Of a DNA stretch of 64,000 bases, positions 1 through 13,022 are shown in pieces. Origin of the DNA: Musa acuminata AAA Group (taxonomy: Eukaryota; Streptophyta; Magnoliopsida; Zingiberales; Musaceae); the NCBI RefSeq assembly GCF_036884655.1, contig NC_088355.1, forward strand, positions 24,432,501-24,496,500. The letters are read 5' to 3'. The stretch's first letter is position 1. Every line of letters begins with the position of its first letter. Below the pieces are notes generated by a model. It did no database searches and was not told the DNA's origin. It saw only the letters and a program-made list of their open reading frames with translations. The translations under genes were made by a program, and so were the position numbers.

Positions 1-219
1 AACAATTACTCTTAGTAGATCGTACACAGACATGAAGAGATGAATTGAATGCAGCATCAGGAAGCAATGATGTTTTGATGTTATGGATTCGTCTGTATGT
101 AATATCTCCACTGTTCTAAATATAAAAGTCATTCTAACTTGCTGACATGAAGAAGTATGGAAAGATCACTTGGGTGACTTTCTTCAATGTGGAGGAAGTA
201 TACTTTCTTATTTCTTCTC

Positions 220-267
<48 letters not shown>

Positions 268-2275
268 GATAACAACATCCAATCCTGTTTCTTTTGATTG
301 GTACAAAATAGAAAAAAGGTGATGTTTACATCCATGTCAATGGTGGCCGAAGCTCCGAGGTCTCAATCAGATGGAGAGTGCAGGAAGATCTTCTGCTAGA
401 CTTGTTGAACACATGATGGGATCAATCAGTACGCAAAGTCTGATTGGGTTTATGGTGTACTCAAACAGCAACTACTTTTTCTCTCTCTTGTGCCTTCCAT
501 ATGTAATGGAGTGAACCGTGGTATCGCCCGCAGCTTCGTAAAGAAAGGTATCAAAACAATGGTGGTAATTTGTCCAAGTCCAAAAGGTAGACCATGGATT
601 AAAAGATTGGACATCTTTAGAGGAGATGAAGTGGTGTCTCTTCCACCCTCTTTTAGAGGCCAAGCTGAGGGTTCATCTGCCTCCATGGCTGGCACACTGT
701 GGTACAGCTATTTGGACGGAGGAGAGCCACCTCTTTTTTCTTCAGTGGTCAAAGGGACTTCTTGTAACCCTCCTTTTTCAGGCTGTTAGAAGCTAATACA
801 ATATGCAGTCCCAGATTTTTTTGTACTTTTACCTTCTTATCAGTCGAAAGTTTCTCCCAAAGCTTAAAAAAGGTTTCAGACATTATTGGATTCCCGTGAA
901 ATCTATTCACCTGGCCATGTTAAATCATAAAAAACTTCTCTTCTGAAAAGATTACACCAGAAAGTACATGTATCATCACAGGCCCAAGAAGAATTTAGGT
1001 CATAAACCACTCCTATAAAACTGGCTTTTTTGCAGAATCTAAGCTGGTTTGCAAGAATAGCATCTCCAATTTGTTTACTCTTATCATGTGGGATTCATGT
1101 AGGGAGGGAGCATCACCATGAAAGTTCTCCATTCGGACTGAGAAACATGAATTTTGTGGTTTCCGACTCCTGTAATCCTTCAAAAAGCTTGGATTGTTCT
1201 CTTGTGGTCTTGAAGTTCACACTTGTGTCAACCTCATCACATGAAAACGTCCACTTCTAGTGGTATCCATATCCAAAGCGGATGAGCACTGACTGTGTGC
1301 GTGCGCGCGCCTGTAATTAGCACTTAGGAAGAAGATATGATGCTTGGGGAGAGATTTGCACTAGGATAGACTATGAAAAATATGTAGAAGAGATGAGTCT
1401 TGCATTTGTATTCGAGTTCATCTCCTTGATTGTGATTGCACGCACGCATTATCTGTGAGGTTTGACTGGGAGATCAACAGAACCTTTCTTTTGCCGAGGT
1501 GACAGTGATGCTTCCATGATTTAGAATTTCCCCTATATTCTTATTTTCTCGGTGATAGATCTACTACGACATAATGTTCTTAATTGCCCCTTTCAATATT
1601 TATGCAATACAATGACCCAAGATTTAGAGTTAATACTTCCAATTCAAAGAACAAAACATACGCATAGGTATTGTTGTTCAGATTTAACTGGATGAGTAAA
1701 GGTCAGGCTCAAGCAGTGATACCAAATCCAAGATAATTTGAACTTCTAAACTCTGGCTCTCACATTCACAAATGAGCAACCAAGGTCGAAGTCGGTTCAA
1801 ATTTAAATGGAGCCAAGTTCTTCTTCATGTTCCTCTCTTGCATGAATAATCCCAAGCACTGGTCATTAATATTCTGCTATTCTTATATATATGCATGCAA
1901 GATTAACTGGCCATTCCACCAGTTTCCACCTCAACATACAATTGGAAGAATATCATAAGAGGTTACTATTTATTTGACGTTGGATGGCAACATTGTGTCT
2001 CAGTATTACAAGAAAATTTGCAACACTGCTGAAAACGAGAAAATTCAAAGAGCATGCCAATTCCATAAATGCTCTTGTTATGACAACCTCAGTAAACATA
2101 TATCGAAAGTCGTTTAAACCTTACCTTCTAGGTGTATAAAGGACAGCACAATCCTTCCAAGCAGTCCAATAAACATTGTGGGTCTTCACCAGATTCATTA
2201 TCTACTCAGTTGTTAATAAATCCACACTTCAGAGGACCTGGCTCTCCAAAATAATGCATTTTTTCAGTGAACTAT
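1..2275. other. intergenic region downstream of the phosphoglycerate mutase gene
   Basis: No gene, RNA or complete mobile element can be supported here apart from the short CT repeat listed separately. Short open frames exist on both strands (for example + 490-789 and + 1030-1260), but they show no recognisable motif, no splice context and no low-complexity-free domain. The stretch just left of 2276 is expected to include the 3' UTR of the minus-strand gene. Confidence 0.5.
227..264. repeat. (CT)n microsatellite
   Basis: A nearly pure dinucleotide run of about 18 CT units, preceded by the related tcgctcgc. It creates a spurious Arg-Glu repeat ORF on the minus strand. Confidence 0.95.
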
Positions 2276-5200
2276 TTATTCATTCTTCAGCTTAAGGAAC
2301 TTCTTTATCACCCCCATCATCTCACTTCCAGGAAACCTTCCCAAACAACCCCTTGCAGCTGCAATCTCACTGAATTGGCACACTGAATCTCCACTGAAAA
2401 CTTTAAGCCTGCTGTTTGCTTCCTCTGGCATTTCTACGTCATCATTTGTTAGATCTTCCCCAGACTTCACTGAAGGAAGTGGGAAAGCCTCGAGTGACAC
2501 TTGCATCAAGTTTGACTCCCCCACAGCACTAACAAAGTCCCTTAACTGGCACAAAGCAAATGGAACAGGTTCGAAGCTATGATCACCATACTCTACTGGT
2601 GTGGAATGATCACCAGTGACACACAAGTAATATTTGTACTTGCCAGATTTTTCTGCCTGCCAGAGGAGTCTAGTCAGCTGACCGATGGCTCGATCGACGG
2701 CTTCCAAAGCCCTAACTTTCAAAATGCTTGCCTTATCATGACCAGCATCATCTATAGCCTGCCACGATAACAAGAATACATGAAATGAATTGTTAATTAT
2801 ATGCACCAAATGCAACTATTGTTCCATTGGTAAAACCATCACTGGACGATGTGGCCAGTACTAGCAGGAGGGATAAATTTGGGTCCCAAGAAGTGGGGGA
2901 ATTTCCCAGTGATTTCAGGCCATCGGTGCTTTCAGGGTGTGTAGGTGTGACTGCATGGATGCATGTTTGTCCTCTGTCTGCTAGGTTTTTAAGTTTTTCC
3001 TTCTTTTTTTATTTGTATAGGTAGGTGGGTGATTGAGAGTGGAGATCGCTCCATCCAGAATTTAGATTTCTCACAAAATTTATTTGTATCACTCCGGCAT
3101 AGCTGTATAACATTTCTCTAGAAGTAGAGATTTGCTATCAAGGGTCAGACTTTTAGGGATGAAAAAAAAATCTCAAGGTAATACTGCATAAATAAGTTAT
3201 GTATATGACTGAACGACATGTTTAACCAGCTAAATCTAGCATGTTGTACAATTTGTTGGTCGACTTTTTCTTCGAAGCATTAAAATGAGACTTGACATCA
3301 TACCCCTTTTAAAACATAGCCATTTTTAGTACTGAAGAGTTGCATCTAAGCAAAAGCATAACTTTTAATCTATATATTGCCACATACTCTCAGAATATGA
3401 GCAATGCACAAAAACATATTATGTCTTGTTGATAGACAAGTGGATCATCAACATAGTGTTTCAATGATAAAGCATTGTTCGTATCCTACTCCAAGTGGAA
3501 GGCAAACCATATACCTTGACATGAAGAAATCCAAAATCATATCCTTGGGATAGGCCCGGCTTATGTTCATCCTCTCCTGGCACAAAAATGCATGGGGATG
3601 GCTGTAGTGGAGCAGAAAGTGCCTTTGCTATTGCTGTAGCCTTGGAAGTTAGAAGTGTTCGATAATCTCCAGTAGCTCCTGGTGCTTCAAGAATGTCAAC
3701 TCCCAATGATAAACCCAATCCTGCTATAATCTTGGTGGGAGCTACCATGCACGGTGATAGTCCATGCTGCTTCTCGAATTGAGGAACCTGGTAGACACTA
3801 ATATATGAGATTTTTGGTACAAATATTCAAAAGGCAATTACTTAATTTTTGAAAATGCAAGCTTAAATGCCAAGTGGGATCATTCAATTAGCTTAGGCCA
3901 AAATCTAAGTATCACCCTAGAAAAAATTGATGAGAAGAATTTTTCTTTTTCATTATAGAATAAGTAACATCAAATGGTCCTGCTTTGAAAGTAAAGTATT
4001 ATGAAAGTTGTATAGTATCAGTTGATTGATAGACGAATATTAAATATATCCAGTCCTTAATCATTAGTTTCCCAATGTCCAGGTTGGGCTTGGTACCAAA
4101 ATAAAGCAGTGATTTAAAAAGCGCTAGACGCCAAAAGGCGCTAAGGTCCAAAAATGCCCAAGGCACTAGGCGCTCGCTCAGGCGTTTGCCCGAGCAAAGC
4201 GAGACACTAAAATATAAAAATATATAATATAATTAATAATAATTAACAGTATTGAAAAATAATAATTTTAAATAAACCTAATAATATTAACAGTATACAG
4301 TATACTGTTAACAGTATACAGAAGGAGAAGAAGAAAGAGTGTAAGAGGGTGCTGACTGAGAAAAGAGGAAGCAGTAGCGGCAGCGACAGCGGGAGTGTAA
4401 GGAGGCAGCGGCAGCGGGAGCAGGAGTGTAAGGAGGCAGCGGCAGCGGGAGCAGGAGTGTAAGAAGGCAACAGCAGCGGGAGTGTAAGGAGGCAGCGGCA
4501 GCGGGAGCGGGAATGTAAGGAGGCAGTGGCAACGGGAGTGTAAGGAGGCAGCGTAGTGGGAGTGTAAGGAGGTAGCGACAGCGGGAGTGTAAGGAGGCAG
4601 CGGCAGCGGGAGTGTAAGTGGCGACAACGACAACGACAGCGACAGCGGCAGTGGCGAGCAGCCGTAGCGGGAGCAGGAGCGGGAGCGGGAGCGGCGAGCA
4701 ACGACAGCGACAGCGGTTGCGAGCAGCGGCAGCCGCAGCGGCAACGAGCAGGGTTAGGGTTGGGCAGCGATAGTTGATATCGGTTTTAGTTAGTTCGATT
4801 GAACCAACTAACCACCGGAGACCGAACCAGACCTAAAATCCTGGTTCGGTCGCTTGGTTTAACCCAGGCGCTCGCCCGAAGCGCCCAGCGCCTGGGCTCG
4901 GGCGAGCGCGTAAGCGGCGCCTCTTTGAAGCGCACCGCCTGGAAGTTTAGCGAGGCGCTCGAGCCTCGCCTCGCCTCGCCCGAGTGCCTAGGCGAGCGCC
5001 CGAGCACCTTTTTAAATCACTGAAATAAAGGGTAATTTGGATCAGGGTCTGCCGTACCGAACCGTACCGCCCGATACGGGCGATACATACCGGTCCGACA
5101 GGTTGTCGGTATGCGGACCGCTTGTTACCGGTCCGAGTGCATTGTAGCACTGTAGCAGTGCTACAGTCTCGGCACACCTGGGTGTACCGCTCAGTATACC

Positions 5201-8200
5201 GTACCGTACTGGTACCGAGCCCAGGTCGAAATACCGGTACGATATGGTATTGCGAATTATGATTTGGATACCCTAGCATCCAATTTAGATCTTCCAAGAA
5301 AAAAAATCATTGTTTCCCTAGTAAACTTCACAGAAGTCAACTTGTTTTAGGGTACATCACAACTCTCTGTAACCAAAAAAGAATTAATATTATTAATATC
5401 TAAAAACCAAGGAAGAATGCTAGGTTCTAGATTAACGAATACAGTTATAAGGTCAATTTTCTAATGTGTCACAGGACAAAGGTTTAGATTCTTAAACATT
5501 CTGAATTAATGAAAAAGAATATAAGTTATTGACCAAGTTCATGACATAAATTTTAGCAGTCAATATAGCAAAATACTAAAGTTACTTTCTTTTCTCTTAA
5601 TCGACCTTTGATACTTGGATATAGACAACCAAAAAAACATTCTCTGATGAGTTCATTATGTTTCAAGGCTGAAAAGAAATGGGCACAACATATTCAAGAT
5701 ATTTAGAGAACATCCAGCACCAAATTAATTGGTTGCAGCAAAAAAATCAATCAAGCTAAATAAGGGTAACACAACACTAATAAAAAAAAAGAACTAAAAT
5801 TAAAAGTGGTTTAGATTGACCTCAATTCGAATTCCACAACCTCGCAAAAGTACAATATTTGCAATATTCTTCCCTTCAGCTGCACGTTTTGCATTCAAAG
5901 GGTGGGCAACAAGAATTTTAGACATTTCTATTGACAGTTCATTGACAACAGCTGCAGTGTTTTTTGCTTCCTCTGTATCATCCAAGGCCTCTGCCTTCAG
6001 AAGTAAGCGATTGTCTTTTAATGGGTCAGTTCCAGAAATATTGCCACTTAACTTTGGCCCTTTCACAACAACCCCGCATCTGTGCTCAGTGGCATACCTG
6101 ATAGAATAAGAAATCACTACTAGCATTGTTAGTCCAACAGAAAAATTCATCTCCAAGTTCCCTCTAATAATATCTTTTTATCGTTTAATTACGATTTATC
6201 AGTGAAGAACTGAAATGAAGAAATTAATAAGCTTGCTAAAAGTGATTTTTTACTTACTGGTGCAGAACAGCAATGGATAAAGTTCAAGATATATACTGAA
6301 TTGATAATGCGGCTAACTATAATTCACCTAATAATCTTACCTTAAATAGGGATAATTAAATAAATAATTGGCCAAGTTACTAGAGAACTTATATATAAGT
6401 ATGTTTCACTATAATATTTGGCATAATGCGTATCAACAAAGCTATCTGATGAAATAAATAAACCCAGTTGTTCAGTCAAAATAAGACATGCCAGTGACAC
6501 TCATGGAAAATGAAAAATAAGCCTCAATATCACTATAACAAATGCATTAAATCTTACTATCAAGAGGACCAATGCAGACAAAGTTTCTTCTAAGAGATCC
6601 TGACTAAAGCACTCGGACAACTATGCAGACAAAGTTCCTTCAAAGAGCAGTGTTTAACTAACTAGAGATCCTGACTAAGCAATTGAACAACTATCAAATT
6701 GGTAATTTCCTTGTTTCATAAATCAGAATCGACTGCACCTGACTCTAACATCATATTCTGGAAAAGATGGAAGCTTCATTCTATCCAAAGCAGCACAAAG
6801 AATAGGACCCTCTTCCTCAAAATGCCGATCAGCCCGCCTGCTGGTCACAATTCCACTTTTCTCATCCAAAGTAGCAAAATTTGACTGGAGTTGTTAAAAA
6901 AAGAGTTATAAGGTGAAAGAAAAGTTAACAAACATGATACTAATGTAACATATAGATTGTATGCATATTCTTGCATCCCTCTGCACAAGTATGTAAATAT
7001 GTACATAACATGAATGTGTATATGGCATTCAAGAAATATGAAGGGTTTCACAATAAAGGGGTGCAACGAAATGCCACATCTTAGCACTGATCGTTGTTCT
7101 TGAATGTAAAACTGAAACCTCGATGAGCCTAACACCCTCTTTTTGACCGTAGAATCCAGAGTTTTCAACCTTGGGCCCCATGAGTTTTTGGTTGCTTCCT
7201 AGACACGAACATTGTACATTCCTGATTCCCCCCATTGAACTTGCTCCTCAAGTAATGAAACATTAAGAAAATGTCTTAGCAGAACAGAACAAGGTTCAAT
7301 GGCAGGAAAGGATCCATGAAGCTAGCCCCAAATAGTCAGTATACTATATAGCTGGTTGTTGATAGAACTGAAGCTAAAACAATCTGCCTTGAAGCATCAG
7401 GCTTTCAAACAAGCAACCTTCTGAATTGAATTATTTAAAATAATTAGGTACATCATGTGATGAATATTGCAAGATGTCTGAAGAGCTAGAGTCCTGAGAT
7501 ACAATTTCATGCATACTCCAAGCTAGAGGGACAGATTTTTTTTTGTTTAGTGATGACAATTTAACAACTAACAAGAATACCATTGAGATACATGGCCTAT
7601 CCTGAAAATCGTTCATATATTTGAGTTAAACGGAATAAGAGAAGCACCATACTTCAAGATGAATCATGATATCTGCAAAGGCAGCACAACACCAGAAAAT
7701 AAAATATCATCATAGTGCCATTGGATTAAGCTTATTTAACACGATAATACTTATAAGGGGCAGTACGTACCCTTTAACACACAAACTGGGTTGTGAATAA
7801 ATCTTTACAGATCCTGTTGCATCTTGACCACTCATAAACATGCTTTTATATTTTTACAACCAAACTAGTTCCATTATCAAACCATTCTGAGATTATGGTT
7901 TTAACCAGGTTATGGAGACGATGTTAGGACCAGAATGGTCTTCAGCACTTACCATAAATCTTCAGGGGCACAGAGGGGGGAGGGGAAGATTTAATATTTT
8001 TACATATAAATATTAGATCAAATTATGTAACTATACACAAAAAGTACATGCTTCTTTCACAAGTGCATAAATATGTGCACATATACAACGTGAGGTAATT
8101 ATCACTTTAAATCTTATCATATATCTAATTAGAACATGAGGCATTATATCTGACTGTGCAGAAATGATACTTTGAAACTTGGATGGATTACAAGACATAT

Positions 8201-8515
8201 TATTACCTTGAAAGCAATGTCTCCAGGTGACATGGCCAGTCCAGCACCCATTGACTCAAATGCCCCTCGACCATGGTAATAGATCCTTGGATCATAGCCC
8301 AATATAGAAAGGTGTGCAGTGTCACTCCCACAACCCAAACCTGCTTCAACAGGGTCCATGAGACCATTAACACCAGCTGAAGCTATTGCATCCAAGTTGG
8401 GAATATTCGCCACTTGAAGGGGAGTCTTGTAGTTAAACCGAGGGAGACATACATCTCCTATCCCATCAATCAATATAAATGCCACTCTTCTCTTAGCAGT
8501 CCTGTCCATACTCAT
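2276..8515 (-). CDS. apgM: 2,3-bisphosphoglycerate-independent phosphoglycerate mutase, archaeal (ApgM) type, 5 exons
   Basis: Interconverts 3-phosphoglycerate and 2-phosphoglycerate in glycolysis; probably cytosolic because no transit peptide is seen. Exons on the minus strand: 8515-8207, 6884-6739, 6097-5821, 3787-3515, 2758-2276. All introns are GT-AG. The exon lengths (309, 146, 277, 273, 483) sum to 496 codons with no stop, giving 495 residues, close to the size I know for plant homologues. Alkaline phosphatase-superfamily features are visible: metal-binding D17 in ILIDGIGD, the phospho-accepting Ser in GCGSDTAH (S64), the block RYATEHRCGVVVKGP, AIDDAGHD from residue 336, and GDHSTP (D385/H386). 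The start is the first ATG; a second lies two codons later. Intron 3 (3788-5820) is enlarged by two hAT elements. This is the only intact host gene in the window. The gene name is borrowed from the archaeal family. Confidence 0.93.
4107..5022. mobile_element. non-autonomous hAT-like DNA transposon (hAT-1) in intron 3
   Basis: Perfect 15-bp terminal inverted repeats, cagtgatttaaaaag and its complement, bound a 916-bp element. It is flanked by an exact 8-bp direct repeat aaataaag (4099-4106 and 5023-5030), the target-duplication size of hAT transposons. Subterminal arms of about 100-150 bp are GC-rich and rich in gcgctcgc/gcgagcgc. The interior holds an AGCGGGAGTGTAAGGAGGC-type minisatellite. 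No transposase frame is present, so it would need a transposase in trans. Confidence 0.88.
4370..4740. repeat. purine-rich minisatellite inside hAT-1
   Basis: Imperfect tandem units around gcagcgggagtgtaaggag, each about 18-24 bp, degrade rightward into short agcg/acag units. The overlapping minus-strand frames encoding Leu/Pro/Ser repeats are by-products of the array. Confidence 0.85.
5043..5261. mobile_element. short hAT-like MITE (hAT-2)
   Basis: A 219-bp element rich in ggtacc/ccgtacc words. An exact 8-bp repeat atttggat lies on both sides (5035-5042, 5262-5269). The ends are weakly inverted: cagggtctgccgtacc against the complement of ggtattgcgaattatg, 9 of 16 positions. It lies only 4 bp beyond the right target duplication of hAT-1. 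Non-coding. Confidence 0.7.
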
Positions 8516-8717
8516 ATAAGTTGTTTCCTTGTAGTGTTCTTGTTGTACTTTTGGAGTAAAAGAAATGGTGCTGAGTGTTCAAATCAACTGAAAAAGAACC
8601 CAAGCAAACAAATTCCTGCAATAGAAGAACACAATTGTTTTTCATATTTTTTTATACTTAATTTTTTATACTTAATGTGAGTAAGAGAAAGCATAAGTAT
8701 ATAATAATATGCATCAA

Positions 8718-9824
8718 CAGTGTAGTCGAAAGTGTTAGACGCTAGAAAGCACTAAGGTGCCAAAATACTCGAGGCACTAGGCGCTTGCTTGAGCGAAACG
8801 AGATGCTCTTAAATATTAAAATATAAAAAATATATATCATGATTGATAAATACGATCGCTAAAATAAAAATGGAACATCGAAATTATATTCATTTGAAGT
8901 ACCAAATTACATTGTCCAATTCCAATAATAAAAATGGCAAAACAAAACATGGTTATCAATGATCACAAAACAAGATTGTACTTCCATGTACGATCCTTCT
9001 TTCAGTTTCTTATTGATGATTCATGAAGCACTACTTACAAGAGCCATGATTCAAGATTCTAAAACTGTAGTGACAATCCAAAACACTAGGAAATAGTAAT
9101 GAGCCAATGACAGATTCAGTTGTTTACAAAATTCAAAGACTACACTAAAAAAATTCATAGAAGGAGGAGGATGCAGAGGGGGCTATTGGGGTATGGGGAG
9201 GGAGGTTGCTGTCAATTGGGATGGAAGCAAGGAGCTATCCGAGGAGGAGAAGGGAGGAGGAGGAGAAGGAGGAGAGGGGATTGTCAGGGTATGAGAGCTG
9301 GGTTGCCGTCAGTTGGAGGGGAGCAGGAAGGAGGAGGAAGGGCGGCTGTCGGATTCGAGGAAGGTCGGGGGGTTGCACCGAAGGAGGGATCAGAGAACGA
9401 GGCAATCCGGATTCGGGCGGCACTGTGTGGAGGAGGAGGAGGAGACGACCGCAGCGAAGGAGTAGGGAAAGAGGTGCTGTGGGGTCCGGGGAGGGGGAGG
9501 GTGCAACAGCGAGGGTGAGAGAGGGTTACCGAGGACGAGGTGGAAGGGGCAGACACTGGCGGCCGGAGGAAGAGGGGGGAGGAAGTCGGAGTTCGGGTGG
9601 CGGTGTGGTGGAGGAGGCGGCGGCTGCAGCGGAGAAGGAGGGAAAGGGGTGTTATCGGGGACCGGGGAGGGGGAGGGTGCGACGCCGGTCTAGAAAACTC
9701 TAGGGCTGCGGCGTAAAGGCCGGGGCATTGTGGTGATCGAACCAGATCAATGAACTCCACGCACTGAGGCTCGACCCGAGCCACATGCGGCTCAGGCGGG
9801 CGCCTGGCCCCTAGACGACCACGG
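8718..9824. mobile_element. degenerate hAT-like element related to hAT-1 (hAT-3)
   Basis: The left end parallels hAT-1 almost word for word (agacgctag, gcactaagg, ggcactaggcgct, then an AT-rich ttaaaatataaaaaatatat). The 8-bp word tgcatcaa occurs exactly at 8710-8717 and again at 9825-9832, which fits a target duplication. The right end is GC-rich (ggctcaggcgggcgcc) but its terminal repeat is badly decayed. The interior is a long GGAGG-rich purine tract, again like hAT-1. It sits about 200 bp upstream of the phosphoglycerate mutase start codon. Confidence 0.6.
9160..9690. repeat. GGA/GAGG-rich low-complexity tract
   Basis: More than 500 bp of strongly purine-biased sequence (ggaggagg, gggaggagg, gaagga). 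It forms the interior of hAT-3. Long open frames on both strands here translate to Arg/Gly/Glu or Pro/Ser repeats and are not genes. Confidence 0.8.
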
Positions 9825-9832
9825 TGCATCAA

Positions 9833-11769
9833 TCAGTCCCTCGGACAAAAAAGCCGGGAGTCTTAAGTTATCTTTGTAGAAAACGAGGTGAAGGGCAAAA
9901 TAAGAGATCAAACAAGAAAAAGATCACCAAGCAATTTCATGATTAGAAGTTATATTCGGTAGTTTTTGTGTTAATGAAGGGCTACACAATGAATCGAGAT
10001 ACTATGCACATATCAACCATACACAAATTGACAACTCTGATGAATGAAAAATTTCACAATCCTACAGCTCAAGACGATGTCCTAACCGGTCTTTGTAAAT
10101 CGTTAGCAGTCATCAAACAACAGTACGTGAGAACTTTCCCAAAATCACAAAGAGGTCTTTCCACACAGAAACCACCACATGCTCACTCGGATTCACATAC
10201 ATATAATAAACAAGAAATAAAAATCTCCGTATCCCCTGTTTTCTGTTTCTTTTCGAAGTGGAGATTTCAGAGTTAATAAGCATCAAAGGGAAAACTTAGA
10301 AGCTATTGATCATGAATACAAACGAGAGAAAACACACCTCTGACCTTCTATCCCCATGGATCACTGAGTTAGGAAGTGGATCAACCTTAGAAACCTCGAA
10401 TTCTTTGCGAGTAAGATATCTTCAAGCTTTTGTCTTTCTTCAACGAGAAATTAATCAAATTGGTATGATGGAATCTGCTCTGTCGTCAAATGTCATTTTG
10501 ATTCCTACGCCACCCATATTCGAACACCGACGGCACGATCAAGAGAAAAGAAATTTGGGTGGGAAGGACATCATATGATCCCACGTATCCCTGCATAAAT
10601 CCTAAAGCAAATAAGTGGTCTAGATATGGAATAGATCTTTATTTTCAATTATTAAAGGTTAATTATAGATTATTTCATGTTGTAAGTTATCTTTAGTATT
10701 TAACCTGTCTACTAACACTATTAACCGAAGGATAGGATAACTTCTATTAAAAGTTTTGCTATCCTCTCTTCGACTTCTTCCTTCCCCTCCTACTTTACTA
10801 TCCTCCAGACAACCTACCCAACGGAAGCGTCAATATCCTTCACTATCCTCTAGACAACCTACCCAATGGTGATGTCAGTGGACTACAATCGCCTCTCTCT
10901 ACGGAATTCTGCATTGGCCTCTCTCCGTTGTTATCGCTGTGTCGTCGGCACTGTTAGACTGCGTCTCCTCCCAACCCAATCGTCAAACTCCGATGTCGCG
11001 ACACCTACGAACGTCTTTTTGTCGGAGCTAGAGCATGTCGCACATCATATATCCATTTTCAATATCTCGAGCCTCCCATTCTTGCCCCTCGAGAGAAAGC
11101 GTTCCGCCCATCTCCTAAATTTCGTCTTCGTATTGTCCCCCTTCTCCATGGCTTTGCTTGCTCTCCTCATATGAGTATGCCAAGATGACCAACCCAAAAA
11201 AGAACGATGAATTCCCATCGGCCATCGCTTCTTCACCATCAGCTCAGGACAACAGAGATCATTGTATGCCAAGCTGCACACTCAAAAACCATGCCCCAAG
11301 CATTGTTCTCTGCATAAGCTCATGACAATAGAGATTATCCAAAGCACCTAGAAGGCACTGGGGGAGAGAGAGAGGTTATGATTTAAATTGGTGTTACTAC
11401 TATAAGCATAAAAACTATAATATGCTATACTAAATGTAGAAATAATCTTTTATGTTAGGATTGAAATCAAATATTTAGATCTGATTTAACGAAACATACC
11501 TTTTGATGTCATCCCAAATAGATCTCTGTTTGATCTGGAAAAGCACCATCTTTAGATCTTAAATCACTGTCAATCTGCAAAGAGGAATTAGATCCTTCTC
11601 TCTTCCTATCTTTTCATAGGACTACTTAGATTGATGGTTTAGGGAGAAGAGTTAAGAGAGATACTGTCATCCCTCAACTATAACCTCTTGAGATGTCTTC
11701 TTATTACTTTTCTGTATTCAGTCCCTAGAGGTTCTGTCTATATATAGGCGAGCGCAGAGGATCTAGGAT
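9833..11769. other. intergenic region between hAT-3 and the LTR array
   Basis: No supported gene. Part of the left side may be promoter or 5' UTR of the minus-strand phosphoglycerate mutase, but no transcription start can be fixed. At 11736-11747 there is a TATATATAG-type box that would suit minus-strand transcription. The sequence from about 11400 to 11769 has the look of a decayed LTR fragment, without ends I can define. Confidence 0.4.
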
Positions 11770-12624
11770 TGTTGAATCTCGTATTTTGATGATGAAACTA
11801 CTTGATATATGTTTATGATTTAATCTGCGTTTTGAGTGACGCAAGATGCTTCGATCAGGATGAGACAATTAAAGCAGGAAAATCATATTGTGCCGAAGGA
11901 ACATGTCAGAAGATTGGACGTCGGGCCAGTGGATCGGTCGACGTATCGACAGAAGGCTTCGGGCCGTGGACTCGGGCATCGGGCCAAGAAGAGCGGGTAT
12001 TGTGCCAAGGATATCGGAGTTGCGGAGTCAACTGGCCGATTGGGCAATAGGCTGCACGAGAGGACGATGCGCCGAAGAATCGGACGAAGCGTCGAGGGAC
12101 CAATGACATGTCGGACAACTTGGTTAATTGCTTAGGATTAATTGTCTCGATTGAAGTTTTGTTTTGTTGTGCAGGATTAACTATGATAACGATGAAGACA
12201 TAAAGCGAAACAAAGTGTCGGAGTCAAGCGCGATGGATTTGTTGCGAGTTCGAGAGTTCGACGGTAGTCCGAAGATTCGTTGGGAGTTCGCGGAGCTCGC
12301 CGAGAAAGATCGGAGCTTGCCGAAGAAGCTCGTTGGAACTCGCTAAGAACAAATCGTGAAGTCTAGGAGCTTGCCGGGAGTCCGCAGAATGGTTTCCGAG
12401 AGTTCATCGGAAGACCGCCGGAAGTTTGCCGGAAGCTCGCTAGAAGAAGTCTTGACTTGCGGACTTTGTAATAGCTTAGAAAATGTCTTTAAATTCATAG
12501 TTAGCACGTTAATTAAGGTTAGGTGTTAATCCTATAACCCAAGTAGGGGCCAATTAGGCCCAAGTTCGGACTGGTTTGGACCAAGTTTGGAGCCAAACCA
12601 AGTGAGCTGGAATAGTGAAGAGGT

Positions 12625-13022
12625 GCCACCTCTCCAGCCTGGAGGTGCCACCGCCAGGGTTGGGAGGTGCAACCGCCCCAGCCAGGAGGTGCAACCGCCT
12701 GGGCTGTGGGGTTGGGAGGTGCAACCGCCCCAGCCAGGAGGTGCAACCGCCAGGGCTGCAAGGTTGGGAGGTGCAACCGCCCCAGCCAAGAGGTTGCACC
12801 GCCAGAGCTCAAGTTCCGAGCTCTGCCAGGCGATGCAACCACCGAGCTCAGTTTCGAGCTCTGCCAGGTGATGCATTCACTAAGCTCAGTCTTCGAGCTC
12901 TGCTAGGTGATGCAACCATCGAGCTCAGTCTTCGAGCTCTGGCAGAGAGAAGCAATCGGCAGAGCTCAGTCTTCGAGCTCTGCCAGGCGGTGCCACCTCT
13001 CCAGTCGAGAGGTGCAACCGCC
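12625..13022 (+). promoter_or_regulatory. U3 cluster of GGTGCAACCGCC / GGCGGTGCAACC words in LTR1
   Basis: Repeated 12-bp words in both orientations separated by agctcagtcttcgagctctgccagg-like spacers, just upstream of the TATA box. The position is that of an LTR enhancer. Equivalent clusters: 18315-18662, 23940-24290, 25778-26075 (inverted), 33475-33575 (inverted, short), 52727-53230 and 60020-60522. Function inferred from position only. Confidence 0.6.

Noticed and set aside
490..789. 99-codon open frame on the plus strand
   Set aside because: No recognisable domain, overlapping open frames on the other strand and no splice or promoter context.
4243..4744. Overlapping 150-codon frames on the minus strand rich in Leu, Pro and Ser
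   Set aside because: Produced by the AGCGGGAG minisatellite of hAT-1.
9120..9832. Long Arg/Gly and Pro/Ser frames on both strands
   Set aside because: Low-complexity purine tract inside hAT-3.
10866..11174. 102-codon plus-strand frame
   Set aside because: No recognisable motif, no intron or promoter evidence, biased composition.
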